From Artemia franciscana (Eukaryota; Arthropoda; Branchiopoda; Anostraca; Artemiidae), in NCBI RefSeq assembly GCF_032884065.1, contig NC_088873.1:24665558-24729557 (forward strand): DNA of 64,000 nucleotides, written 5' to 3'. How positions within the stretch are numbered: the first letter of the stretch is position 1; every line of letters begins with the position of its first letter. Below the pieces are notes generated by a model. That model saw only the letters and a list, made by a program, of their open reading frames with translations. It made no database searches and was not told the DNA's origin. This document shows positions 35,121-46,352 of the stretch, piece by piece. Both the position numbers and the translations under genes were made by a program.

Positions 35121-36113
35121 GTTGTTTGGGATGTGAACCCCCTTCTCCAAAGCCCTTATAATTCCTTACAATATTGCCCCTACTTTTGCCACATAGCCTA
35201 TAAGCTCTTATCATCCCGGTTATGTTGCGTTTTTTTTTTTTTTTTTTTTTTAATATTATGAGAAATAGGAACATTAAGGTCGAAATAAGGATTGTTTTCG
35301 TTACAATAAAGAATTTAGAACACTAGGAAAAAACAATTATTTTTTCCGATTCACATTCAGCTGCACAATACACATATGCTATATCATATAGTATTTTCTT
35401 GTTTACTATACATCATTAGTAAAGGAATATTGAGGACTTGGATATGGAGTAAATGATAGGCTACCTCTTTCCCCTTGGAATTTTTAAATACTTTATCAGA
35501 ATTCCTACGATACGAAAATTACTGGCCAATTTAAATTTCAATTCTAATTTAAACTAGGTTAAGTTTCTATTTATTTCACTCTAATTGACCACGTTATCTA
35601 GTATCTTATGTTGAAATTAGAAGGGCTTGGAAATAACTAATAATCTGTTGATTCTTCTTGATCTTAATGACCATTTTGATCATTTAACAAATCTTATGCA
35701 AAAAACCTGAAACTTGTAATTCTAAATTATTTTTTGAAAGGAGGGTGAAATCCATAATTTTTTACTCCCAGCGACTGGGTTAAAAGACATTATAGCGTTA
35801 CTTGGACTGATAAGGGATTAATTCAGAATTAAATCTGTAGTCTATTTGAAGACTATGACAATATAGAGATTAAAGGAACGTTTAAATACTTCAGGGGGTA
35901 AAAGCGTCCCAAAATATAAACTTCAAAAATTACTAAAGGATTTTATTAACTCAATAAATATTATCGGGCCTCGCATGCCCCTGTTAGCTCAACTGACTTA
36001 GGTAGCTGTGACTCAGATAAATCTTGCCTACAGTTTCAGGAACCAATAGTCACATTCTCAGGAACTTTAATCGGGGAATTTTAATATCCAGATAAGCTCA
36101 AATAAATATGGAT
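35121..36113. other. Unassigned AT-rich DNA
   Basis: No gene or repeat was recognised, apart from a T run at 35,231-35,252. Confidence 0.4.
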
Positions 36114-37694
36114 CAAACAGTTCGTGGTAACGAACTGTAGTAAAGAGCGACCCGGCTCAATAGTAACCAAAACTCTAAAAAACGGAACTTCTATAACAAT
36201 AGTTACATTAAAAAATCACATTTTAATGCTGATTTTAAATATATAAGTTTCATCAAATTTAAATTTACTTATCAAAAGTTCCAAGCCTTAGAAAATTTGC
36301 CTTATTTTAGAAATTAGGGAGAAACACCCCTTAAAAGTCATAGAATCTTAACGAAAATCAGACCATCAGATTCAGCATATCAAAGTACCCTATAGTAGAA
36401 GTTTCAAGTTCGTATCTACAAAAATGTGGAATTTTGTATTTTTTGACCAAGACAGATCACGGATGCGTGTTTTTGTTTTTTGTTGTTTTTTCCCCCAGGG
36501 GTGATCGTATCGACCCAGTAGTCCTAGAACGTCGTGAGAGGGCTCATTCTAATGAAAATTAAAAGTTCTAGTGCCATTTTTAAGTGACCCAAAAATTTTA
36601 GGGCACCTAGGCCCCCTCCCACGCTCATTTGTTTTTCAAATTCACCGAATCAAAATTCTGAGATAGCTATTTTATTCAGCATAGTCGAAAAACTTAATGA
36701 CTATGTCTTTTGGGATGACTTACTCCCCCACAGTCCCTGTGGGAGGGGCTGCAAATTACAAACTTTGACCAGTGTTTACATATAGTAATGGTTATTGGGA
36801 AGTGCACAGACACTTTCAGGTGGATTTTTTTGGTTAGGAGAGGGGTTGAGGGGAGGGGGTTATGCGGTAGAACTTTCCATGGAGTAATTTGTAAGGGGGG
36901 ACGAAAGTTTCCATGAAGGGGGCACAGGATTTATTAGCACTTTTTGAAAAAACAATGAAAAAATAAATATGAAAAAGTTTTTTCAACTGAAAGTAAGGAG
37001 CAGCATTAAAAATCAAAACGAACAGAAATTATTACGCATATGAGGGGTTCACCTCCTCCTACTGCCTTGTTCTTCATGCTAAAGTAATTTTATTAATTTC
37101 AACTATTTATTCTACGGCCTTTTTGATTCAGGGGTCATTCTTAATGAATTGGGACAAACTTTAAGCTTTAGTGTAAAGAGCGAGGTATTGACGAGAGGGT
37201 GAACCCCCTGATATAGGTAATAAAAACATACGAATATAGAAGTTTGTTATGTAAGTTAATTCGCAAGTTACGTATATTTTTACTAATAAAAACGTTCGTA
37301 AAAATTAAAATTTCTAGTTGTAAATAGCCAAAAAATTGGAGGGTAACTAGGCCTACTGCCGCGCTCCTTTTTTCTCAAAATTGTCCGATCAAATATATGA
37401 GAAAGCCATTTAGCCAAAAAAATAAATTAATATGCAAATTTCTTTTTATTAATCTATGTGCGGAGGGCCAAAATCAAAACATGTATTCATTCAAAAACAT
37501 TCAGAAATTAAATTTAAGAAAATAAGTTTTTTAAAAGTAGAGTTTAAAAAGTAGAGTTGAGAGAAGAGTCAAACTTTAGCGTAAAGAGTGGGGCGTTGAG
37601 GGGGGAACAACCCCTTTCATATACGGAGCAATTTCTGTTCGTTTGAAGTTTTAATGTTGCTCCCCACTTTAGTTAAAAAACTTGTTTTTTTTTT
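36114..37694 (+). mobile_element. Family A repeat, near-complete copy 2
   Basis: Begins TCAAACAGTTCGTGGTAACG and runs through the same blocks as copy 1: AAATTTGCCTTATTTTAGAAA, the CCCAGGGGTGATCGTATCGACC block, the family-B-like block, TTTTCAACTGAAAGTAAGGAGC at about 36,976, and AAGAGCGAGGTATTGACGAG. The left half of its last foldback is deleted, leaving the right arm (about 37,560-37,690) before a T run. Confidence 0.75.
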
Positions 37695-37958
37695 TATTTA
37701 ATCGTATCCAAGATCAACCCGATTTGATGTAGGAAGGGCAATATACGTACAATGATGTAGTACTAACGCATGTGGTGTTCTGTCCTAAAATTTTCAGGTA
37801 ATTACTCCGATGGAACTACGATGATGTTTAGACGGCCAACCTCAGTGATTATCTTATTTGGGACATGTTAAATTGAGGCTACGGTCAAAATTACTAAGTG
37901 CAACCGAACAACATAATAGTAAGTATTGCATTATCATATTGAGATATTGAGAAAAACT

Positions 37959-38410
37959 GGTCAAACAGTTCATGGTAAAAAACTGTATGTAAGGAGCGAT
38001 CCGGCTCAATAGTAACTGAAACTCTAATAAAAAGAATTTTGATACCAATAGATATATCAAAAGAATCGACTTATTATGCTAATTTAATATATACAAGTTT
38101 CATTACGTCATGTCTTACCAATTAACGGCTAAAGAGAATGAATCACCCTCTAAATGTCATAGAATCTTAATGAAAAACACACCATCAGATTCAGCGTATT
38201 GGAGAACCCTATTATAGAGGTTTCAAGCTCCTATCCACAAAATGTGGAATTTTGTATTTTTTTGCCAGAAGAAAGATCACGGATGAGTGTTTATTTGTTG
38301 TTTTTTTTCTGTTTTTTTTTTTTGTTTTGTTTTTCCAGGGATGATCGGATTGACCCAGTTGTCCTAGGATATCATGAGACGGCTCATTCAAACGGAAATT
38401 AAAAGTTTGA
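37959..38410 (+). repeat. Family A repeat, 5' fragment (copy 3)
   Basis: Starts GGTCAAACAGTTCATGG and follows family A to about AGACGGCTCATTCAAACGGAAATT near 38,400, where similarity ends. The terminal palindrome is damaged. The interval 37,695-37,958 before it holds nothing recognisable. Confidence 0.7.
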
Positions 38411-38945
38411 TCCAATATTTATCCCGATCCAATACAATCCAATAACTATGCCTTTGGATATAACATGACCCCCCCCCCCCCCGTCAAACACACACACAGC
38501 TCCAGGGGCTAGGTCCTTAATTTATAAAATTCAAACATTGCTTATGCATAGTATTTATTACTGGGAAACTTGAATATATTTGAGGGGGGGGGGTGCTACG
38601 AACTTTCTGCAGGAGGTTTTTCAAGGGGGGAATTTTCCATAGGGAGGAAAGTTTCCAGGGGGTGAACTTGTCAGGGGAGATTATACACTGGGAGAATTTG
38701 CAAGAATTCCTATAAAGAATTCTTGTTACAGGTCTTGCTTTCTCTTTTCCATCTCAATTTTACGTTTGGAGTTGTTAAGGGTAATTGTCCTGGGTAAATT
38801 TTCACCAGGATTGAATAGTCTAGAAGATATTTCTATGGAGAGGGTTTTCTCCGTGGAGGTGGTGGCAGATTTTCTGAGATTAACAAACAAATACAAAGTA
38901 GAAACTATAGGGAAAATCTTTTCAAGACAGTGGAAATCAATTCTG
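38411..38945. repeat. C run, then G-rich simple-repeat region
   Basis: A C run (38,469-38,482) and G run (38,584-38,593) flank nothing recognisable. From 38,590 to 38,900 G-rich phrases (AGGGGGGAATTTTCC, AGGGAGGAAAGTTTCC) mirror the C-rich region at 26.7-27.2 kb. No gene is supported. Confidence 0.4.
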
Positions 38946-39060
38946 TGAATATTACGGCCCTATGTCCAAGGGCCGTCTTCAGCACAATACGAGAACGAGA
39001 GAAAAAATATATATATATAAATAAACTTACATTAAAATGTTAGAATTAAAACTTATAATG
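38880..39060 (-). repeat. Family D short retroposon-like copy with CTGAAGA hairpin (minus strand)
   Basis: On the minus strand CTGAAGA (38,976-38,982) is followed by a hairpin of CGGCCCT and AGGGCCG arms, then TAATATTCA and CACTGTCTTG. The plus-strand copy at 44,203-44,417 has the same order. The end nearest 38,885 (CTACTTTGTATTTG on the minus strand) also matches a lone fragment at 39,380-39,416. The copy is older than the 44.2-kb one and no target duplication was found. Confidence 0.6.
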
Positions 39061-39488
39061 TTTTTTTTTTAAACTTTAAAAAAAAAAAACAGCCCTAGCA
39101 TCCTTACTTCAACGAAGTTCAACCAGGACTGACAAAAGGAATGAAGTGAGATGATAAATTCATTGAAACTAAAGAGAACAAAGTGATTAAATGCAATTTT
39201 CCGGAGCCAACATTGCTTTTTTAGCAGCCTGTCCCAAAGGTCTTTTCGTAACGGGTTCAACACTATTATAAATCGGTTTAGTAAAATATTTTGTTAGACG
39301 ATTTTAATTAAATTTGAGGATAAAGAATTCAGTGAGTACTCCCCTAAGTCCCTGTTCAAAGAAATATTATTATTTATTTTGAGACTATTGTTTCTACTTT
39401 GTATTTGCTTGTTATGGAAAGGCAGTGTGGTCTTCGTCGCTATTTCCTGAGATTATTTAAAATACGATCAGAATTAAATAACAAAAAA
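39061..39488. other. Unassigned DNA with a family D end fragment
   Basis: Two A/T runs open the interval. A plus-strand fragment TTTCTACTTTGTATTTGCTTG at about 39,389-39,410 matches the family D end, inverted relative to the 38.9-kb copy. No gene was seen. Confidence 0.45.
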
Positions 39489-39806
39489 CAAGTTTTTTCA
39501 ACTGAAAGTAAGGAGTAATTTTAAAACTTAAAACAAACAAAAATCATTACATATATGAAGGGGGTGGCCTCTTCCTCAACATCTTTTTGCTAAAGTTTGA
39601 ATTTTGCCCCAATTCTTTAAGAACGACTCCTGAAACACAAGGGTCATTTAATTAGAACAATAAGAAGCTTTTTTTAAAGTACTAAAAAAGTTTAGCGTAA
39701 AGAGTGAGGTTATGAGGAGGAGGTAATCCGCTTCATATACGTAATAATTACTATTCGTTTTAAGTTTTAATGGATCTTCTTACTTTCAGTTGAAAACACT
39801 TTTTCA
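39489..39806. repeat. Solo foldback module
   Basis: Left arm AACAAGTTTTTTCAACTGAAAG (about 39,489) and right arm CTTACTTTCAGTTGAAAACAC (about 39,777-39,797), both with the ATTTTAAAACTTAAAAC/GTTTTAAGTTTTAAT blocks of the family A foldback. It stands alone, without the rest of family A, so the module can move or be kept independently. Confidence 0.7.
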
Positions 39807-40564
39807 AATTTATTTTGAAAAAATGAGCGGTTATTTAGTAAGGGGCAGTTAGAAATGGTAATAAAAGAATGCAAACTAATAAGGATTGTTGTGCCGACTG
39901 TATAGTAAATAAGTTTTTGAAATATTATGGTCACGAAGTCAAAGATATGATTCTAAAATTGTGAATCTGATTTATAATAAAGGGAAATATCTTGATTTGT
40001 GAAAACTGCACTTAATCCCCTTTATGTGAAAGGCAGTAATAATTAGCGTAGTAATTGTAAAGACATCAACTTGCCATATTCGGCACAGTAGCGTTGATTT
40101 ACTATACGACGATGTGTCGTATATATACTTTTTTTTGTCAAACCTTATAGAAGGAAGGGTTGTGGAAACTTAGATTGGGTATTATCCGATCGGAAATGAA
40201 AAGTTTGTTTGTCTTTATAGGGGTAAAGTGACTTGAGGTCAGCCGAGCGAACTTTTATATGCCTGTTTTTCCAGGGACACCCCCGCTACCCCTACGCCAT
40301 AGGATAAATCATTGAGATACCTATCTGAAATGACCAAAAGGATAAAGAAATGGTTTTCCAGGGGAGAAATGATCCCCCAAGATCAAGTACTTCCAATTAT
40401 GCAATTTGCTCAGTCTTCAAATATACATATTAATGAAATAAAACGGAAGATACCTTACCTGGTGCAAAAATGACGTGAGCCCCACTTGGTACAAATAAGC
40501 TTAGTCAATGCAGTTAAGTTTTTGCTGTGCAATAAAAGCACTGACTCAAAGTCTTGAGTCAGTA
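39807..40564. other. Unassigned DNA
   Basis: No gene was recognised. Short phrases near 40,150-40,300 (GGGTTGTGGAAACTTAG, CGATCGGAAATGAAAAG) resemble a worn family B unit. Confidence 0.4.
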
Positions 40565-42233
40565 TCAAACAGTTCGTGGTAACGAACTGTAGTAAGGAGC
40601 GACTCGGCTCAATAGTAACCAAAACTGGAAAAAACGGAATTTTGATATCAATAGTTACATCAAAAGAATTACATTTTAATGCTGATTTAAAATATATAAG
40701 TTGCATCAGGTTTAGTCTTACCCATCAAAAGTTACGAGCCTGATAAAATTTGCCTTATTTTAGAAAATAGGAGGAAACACCCCTTAAAAGTCATAGAATC
40801 TTAACAAAAATCACACCATCAGATTCAGCGTATCAGAGAACCCTGCAGCAGAATTTTCAAGCTCCTATCTACAAAAATGTGGAATTTTGTGTTTTTTCCC
40901 ACAAGATAGATCACGGATGCGCGTTTTTTTTTTTTCCGGGTGTGATCCTTATCGACCCAGTGGTCCTAGAATGTCGCAAGAGGGCTCTTTCTAACGGAAA
41001 TTAAAGCTCTTGTGCCCTTTTTACGTGACCAAAATTGGAAGGCACCTAGGCCCCCTCACACGCTCATTTTTTCCCAAAGTCACCGGATCAAAATTCTGAG
41101 GTAGCCATTCTATTAACCATAGTCGAAAAGCCTAATGACTTTTTTGGGGGGACAAATTACTCCCCCACAGTCCCCGTGGGAGGGGCTGCGAGTTACATAC
41201 TTTGACCATTGTCTACAAATAGTAATGGTTATTGGGAAGTGTTCAGACGTTTTCAGGGGTATTTTTTGGTTGGGGGAGTAGGTGTTGAGGGGGGAAGGGG
41301 TGCGTGGGGGATCTTTCCATGAAGAAATTTGTCATGGGGGAAGAGAATTTCAATGAAGGAAGCGCAGGATTTTCTAGCATTATTTAAAAAAAACAATGAA
41401 AAAATAAATGTGAAAGAGTTTTTTCAACTAAAAGTAAGGAGCAACATTAAAACTTAAAACGAGCAGAAATAATTATGCATATAGGGTTCGCCTCCATCTA
41501 ATACCTCGCTCTTTACGCTAAAGTATGTATTAGTAATTTCAACTATTTATTCTACTGCCTTTGTGATTCAGGGGTCATTCTTAAGGAATTGGGACAAAAT
41601 TTAAGCTTTAGTGTAAAGAGCGAGGTATTGACAAGGGGCCGAACCCCCTCATAAACGTAATAAAAACAAACGAATATAGAAGTTCGTTACGCAAGTTAAT
41701 TCCTAAGTTATGTATATATTTTTTTACTAACAAAAACGATAGTAAAAAATTAAAAGTTCTAGTTGCCTTTTTAAGTAACCAGAAAATTGGAAGGCAACTG
41801 GACCTCCCCCCCCACTCCTTTTTTCTCAAAATCGTCCAATCAAAACTATGAGAAAGCCATTTAGCCAGAAAAAAAATACAAATTTGTTTTAATTATTCAT
41901 GTGCGGAGAGCCAAAACCAAAACATGTATTAATTCAAAAACGTTCAAAAGTTAATTTAAAAAAAACAAGTTTTTTAACTGAAAGTAAGGAGCGGCATTAA
42001 AACTTAAAACGAACAGAAATTATTATGTATATGAAAGGGGTTCTCCCCTCCGCAACACCTCGCTCTTTACGCTAAGGTTTTTAACTGTTTTAAAAAGTAC
42101 AGTTGAGAGAAAGAGTCAAACTTATGCGTAAAGAGTGGGGCATTGAGGAGGGAACAGCCCCTTTCATTTACGGATTAATTTCTGTTCGTTTTAAGTTTTA
42201 ATATCGCTCCTTACTTTCAGTTAAAAAACTTTT
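40565..42233 (+). mobile_element. Family A repeat, near-complete copy 4
   Basis: The best-preserved copy for comparison with copy 1. It has the terminal palindrome at 40,569-40,590, the family-B-like block (41,000-41,190), the first half-foldback (about 41,420-41,640), a GGAAGGCAACTGGACCTCC block and the closing foldback at about 41,966-42,233. It ends in an A run, CTT and a T run. Minus-strand ORFs (for example 40,455-40,706) are shadows of the repeat. Confidence 0.78.
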
Positions 42234-43012
42234 TTTTTTATTTAATACATAAAAGAACCGAGTCTCAGCTATAAATTGACTAGGTCAAAGAGTGTGTCAA
42301 GTCCTGATTTGATTAAGAAAAAGTCAACTTCTGATTTGCTGCAAAATCAGCTAAGCCAGTCAGTTCTTGGCTCGGTGCCACAACGAGCTAAGTTCTGACA
42401 TAGCACAGAAATGATCTAAGTCCAACTGCGGAGCCGTCTCTAATAATAACGGAAGCTGATAAGAGTAATACGGCAGTAATCATAGGCAGCGCAATATCGC
42501 AGCCTAAGTAAAGAGCGGTGGATACAATGTATTGTTATTATATATATATTTTTTTTTTAGATCAGGGCACTTCGTATCGAAGGAGTTGTCGTAACTTCGA
42601 AAAGTGCTCATTCGATTGAAAATTGGAAGGGCTAATGCCCTTTTTAATAGTCAAAAGCGATTGGAGGGCGACTAACCCCCTTCACACGTCCACCATTTCC
42701 ACAAATACTTCCAATCTAAATTTTGATATAGCCATTTTGTTTAACGTAGTTGAGACGTCCAAAAATTGTATCTTTGAAGATGACAACTCTCCCGAAAGCC
42801 CTCAGGGCAAGGGCTGTAAGTTGTGCCCTGAGGGCATGTAAAATTTATATAGAAAGGGGTAATCGTATAAATTTCGGAGGGAAATCAATATATTAGTAAT
42901 CAGAAGTTCTAGTTCCCTTTCTAAGATTCAGAGTGATTGGAGGGTTGATACTCCCCCCCCTCACCTCGTATTTTCCCGAAATACTACATGTAGAAATTTC
43001 GAGATGGTCATT

Positions 43013-43415
43013 TGTTGTATGTATGTATGTATGTATATATTTATTTCCCATCAAAAGAAACAGATGGAGTATAAAATAAAAAGCAAAAAACATACTACAA
43101 AAGAATACACAAACACAAGAAAAATTAAGAACAAATGGATATCTAACTACAAAAAACAAAACCTATTACCTCAAAATAATTGCCCAAGGATGAGTAACAA
43201 TATTAGAGTTATATCTGGCGATCAGGCTATGATCGCTTCATTAGGGTCGATAATCCCATACCGACTTGTCACAATACGGTTACTTGTCCATGGTGGAAGC
43301 CGTAAGAGGTACTTTGCATATTTATAATATGTGGACCGCAATTCTTTCTTATCTTCCTTTGGAATATCCTCCAAAAGGGACTTAAATACAGATAATGGGG
43401 TAGTGCCATTGCATT
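43013..43415 (-). mobile_element. LINE 3'-end fragment inside family B array
   Basis: On the minus strand an open stretch of about 70 codons (43,415 down to 43,190) reads with motifs KELRSTYYKYAKYLLRLPPW, SRYGIIDPNEAIIARY and THPWAIIL, which resembles the C-terminal end of some non-LTR retrotransposon proteins. A T-rich 3' UTR follows, then GGGAAATAAA and an (ATAC)n tail at about 43,017-43,038. The ORF plus microsatellite tail is typical of LINE 3' ends. The clade was not determined. Array sequence resumes on both sides. An exact target duplication was not resolved. Confidence 0.55.
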
Positions 43416-44202
43416 GCTGTCGTAGAAAGTTCAAAAAAGGCTCATTCGATTGAAAATTGAAGGGGCTATTGCTCTTTTTAATAGTCAAAAGGGATTGGAG
43501 GGGAACTTGCACCCCATATGACAACCCACCACAGCCCTCAGGGCAAGGGTCGTAAGTTATACCCTTTTGGTAGATAAGGATTTTACAGAAAGGGTGGTTG
43601 TATAAACTTTGGAGTGGCTCCCTGGATTTGTAGTCAGAAGTTTTAGTACTCTTTTTAAGAATCAAAGTAATCGGATGGCGGATACCCTCCCACAACTCGT
43701 ATTTTCCCGAAATGTATCTCATAGAAATTTTGGGATGGACTTTTGGTGTCGTAGAAACTTCAAAAAAGGCTCATTTCAATGAAAATTGAAATGGCCTTTT
43801 TTAATAGTCAAAATTTATCGGAGGAAAGCAAGCACCCTCCATGCCCATCGATTCCAAAAACATCTAGTCAAAATTTTGAGGTAGCCTTTTAGTTCGGCGT
43901 AGTTGAAAGGTCTGAAAATTTTGTCTTTAAGGATGACACATACCCCCTCAGAGCCCTCAGCGTACGGTATATAATTTATGTCCGAGGGCATATAAGGTTT
44001 TTATGGAAAGGGTGGTCGTATAAACTCGGGAGGGGCTCAATTAATTGGGAAGCAGATGTCCTAGTTCCCTTTTTTAAGAGCAAAAATTTGTGGGGTCAGC
44101 CCCCCCCCTTCCTGGATCTCATTTTCCAGAGATGCATCCGATAAAACTTCGAAATAGCCATTTAGTCAAAAGATCCTATAATAAGGCGTTTCGGACAGAA
44201 TC

Positions 44203-44417
44203 TGTCGCACAGTCTTGGCTGAACTTTTCGTTTGCCAAGGCTATTTAAAAAAAAAAAAAGATTTTTAACTGAGAACTTTTATTGCAAGTGCTTTATTGTT
44301 TTTATTTTCTTTGCTGAAGACGGCCCTTAGACATAGGGCCGAAATATTCAAATAGGTTTTTTTGGTTCACTGTCTTGGGAAAAAGTCCTCATTATTCTCT
44401 CTTTTGTTGTTGTATTT
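44203..44417 (+). mobile_element. Family D short retroposon-like insertion with 10-bp target duplication
   Basis: GGACAGAATC occurs at 44,193-44,202 and 44,418-44,427, directly flanking 215 bp that interrupt a family B unit which otherwise reads through. The insert has an A run (44,249-44,262), then CTGAAGA (44,314-44,320), a hairpin with perfect 7-bp arms CGGCCCT (44,321-44,327) and AGGGCCG (44,335-44,341), then AAATATTCA and CACTGTCTTGGGAAAA. CTGANGA, stem, GAAA is the order of a hammerhead ribozyme core, as known in Penelope-like elements and retrozymes. Catalytic status is unproven. There is no ORF. Confidence 0.7.
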
Positions 44418-45399
44418 GGACAGAATCCCCCCAAGTCTGGTGGTAAGGGTTGTAAATTATGCCCCAGGGGAATTTTTCAGGACTGTGTGGTCGGGTAAAT
44501 TTTAGAAGGGACTCGTTTACTTTGAAATGTATAGTTCTAGCTCCCTTTTAAAACTCAAACATGATAGAGAGCAACTAGGCCCCCTCCCCGACATCCTCTT
44601 TTCCCAAAACACATTCAATCGAAATTGTGAGATAGCCGTTTTGTTACCAATAGTCCAAAAATCATATAACAATGTCTTTAGGGTGGACACCATCCCCCAG
44701 AGCCCATGGACAAGGGTTATAAGTTATGTCCAGGGCATATAAGGTTTTTATAGAACGGCTAGTTGTATAAACTTTAGATCGGAAGGGCCTTATTTGATTC
44801 GAAATCGGAAGTTTTAGTGCCCTTTTTAAGAGTCAAAAGTGAATGGAGAGACGTCGGCTCCTCCAGCTTATCTTTCCCAAAACATATCTGATCGAAATTT
44901 TAAGAAGACTATTTTGTCCAGCATTGTTGAAAGGTTGAAATTGTTGAAATTTTAAGAGAACTATTTTGCCCAGCATTTTTGAAAGGTCCAGTATTGGGGA
45001 TGTCAACCTCCCCAGAGTCCTCAGGACAATGGTTGTAAGTTAGGCAATTTGTCCATTGTTTAGACATAGTATATGCTATTGAAAAAGGTATACATGTTTG
45101 GAGTTTACTTTCCAAGAAGACGAAGAGGGTATTGAGGTGAATCCTTCAGAGAACATTGAGGAGAGTGTTGAACTAAATAGAAACACGTTATGTGTATCCG
45201 GATTGTTCAAAGGGTAAAACACAGGAATCATTTAGTATATTAATTTGGAAAATTGAGGAAATGATAAGGGAGATGATCAAATAGGCAATATGTGCATGCT
45301 ACCAATATTACACAACTACCACCACTGCTACTACCATATTACTCCATTTACAGTATTTAGGGGAAATTTGAACTAAATCTAAAGCTATCATTTTGAATT

Positions 45400-45879
45400 T
45401 TGACACGCTGCCACTGTTCTCCTAACAGCCTCTTTATTTACTCTCCATTTTCATTTTTGACACGCTCACATGCTCGGTGTCTTCTAACCACGTGTGTTTT
45501 GCTCTTCATTTGTATTATCGACAAGCTCTAATTGTCGTTTTCGCATATCTTCTAACCGCCTGTATCTTTGCTCTTCATTTTCATTTTTGACTCACTCCGA
45601 TTCTTGATCTCACTTGTCTTCTAACAACATTTGTCTTTCTTCTTCATTTTGGATTTTGATTACTTCAGATAATTTAGCAATTCCCTTTGCTTTAGCTGCC
45701 CGTATTGGTCTTGTCTCATTTGACGGTTCAGGTTGATTTTCACTCATTGTGAATTTAATTTTTTCGAGCTGTTCTCTCGGTCTTTTCACGTTAGATTCCG
45801 AAGAAACATCACTTGTAATAAATGCAACTTTTCGTTTTTTGGATCTTCTTAAAGGCATCATATAGCTGGTTAGGTTCAA
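45400..45879 (-). pseudogene. Transposon N-terminal protein fragment with ~27-residue EEQR/RRLE repeats
   Basis: The minus-strand ORF 45,610-45,879 has MPLRRSKKRKVAF (ATG at 45,858), then a Lys/Glu-rich stretch. Beyond its stop the frame continues with two more TGA stops and repeats such as NENEEQRYRRLEDMRKRQ and NTNEEQNTRG. Runs of this E-E-Q-R / R-L-x-x-M-R type, repeated every ~27 residues (~81 bp), occur at the N-terminus of some Helitron and other invertebrate transposon proteins. The rest of such a protein is not present. At least two stops stand where Arg would fit (CGA to TGA), consistent with decay. Confidence 0.45.
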
Positions 45880-46352
45880 AACAATAAGCCTTATTCCCTT
45901 ATCAAGTTGTTTTTATCAAAAAAAAAACTAATTTCAAATTGTCAGGTATTTACTAGTTTGAATTAAAACATTAAAATTATTGTTCAGACACCATAAATAT
46001 TTTTGCAGTTTATATAACAACTTCAGTGATTCTGAACTAAACTTAAAAAATTTTCAACTTTTTCTCGTGTCTTAAAAACTTTTCATTTGTAATGTTACTA
46101 CAGCAAATCCGATTTCTAAAAACGATTTCTACTAAGCTTCAAAATTTTGGTTTTCTCTTTTAAGGTATTGGAATTCTTGCAATCCTTTGTTTAAATATAT
46201 ACAAATATTTTTGCAATTAGCAATTTTTTGCTCTTTAAGCAATTTATTGTACTTCTTCATGCATGAAAATATTCAGTTTTTCCACGTGAGTTTGACAACG
46301 TCATTGCAATACTGATATAAAATGATTTCACGGACATAAATATTTTTTATGG
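45880..46352. other. Unassigned AT-rich DNA
   Basis: No gene or repeat was recognised. It separates the transposon protein fragment from the head of family C. Confidence 0.4.

Larger units (their letters stand above)
42480..45400 (+). mobile_element. Family B composite element 2: head, ~8 units, tail, with two insertions
   Basis: The head ATCATAGGCAGCGCAATATCGC with CTAAGTAAAGAGCGGTGGATACAATGT is followed by units starting near 42,586, 42,862, 43,420, 43,588, 43,748, 44,007, 44,487 and 44,763. The tail (45,050-45,400) has AGAACATTGAGGAGAGTGTTGAACTAAAT and a CTACCACCACTGCTACTACC run, matching composite element 1. A LINE 3' end (about 43,013-43,415) and a family D insertion (44,203-44,417) interrupt it. 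Confidence 0.75.

Noticed and set aside
43222-43722. A single 166-codon minus-strand gene
   Set aside because: Only the part from 43,415 down is LINE-like. The first half is the antisense of family B units, so the frame is a chance fusion.
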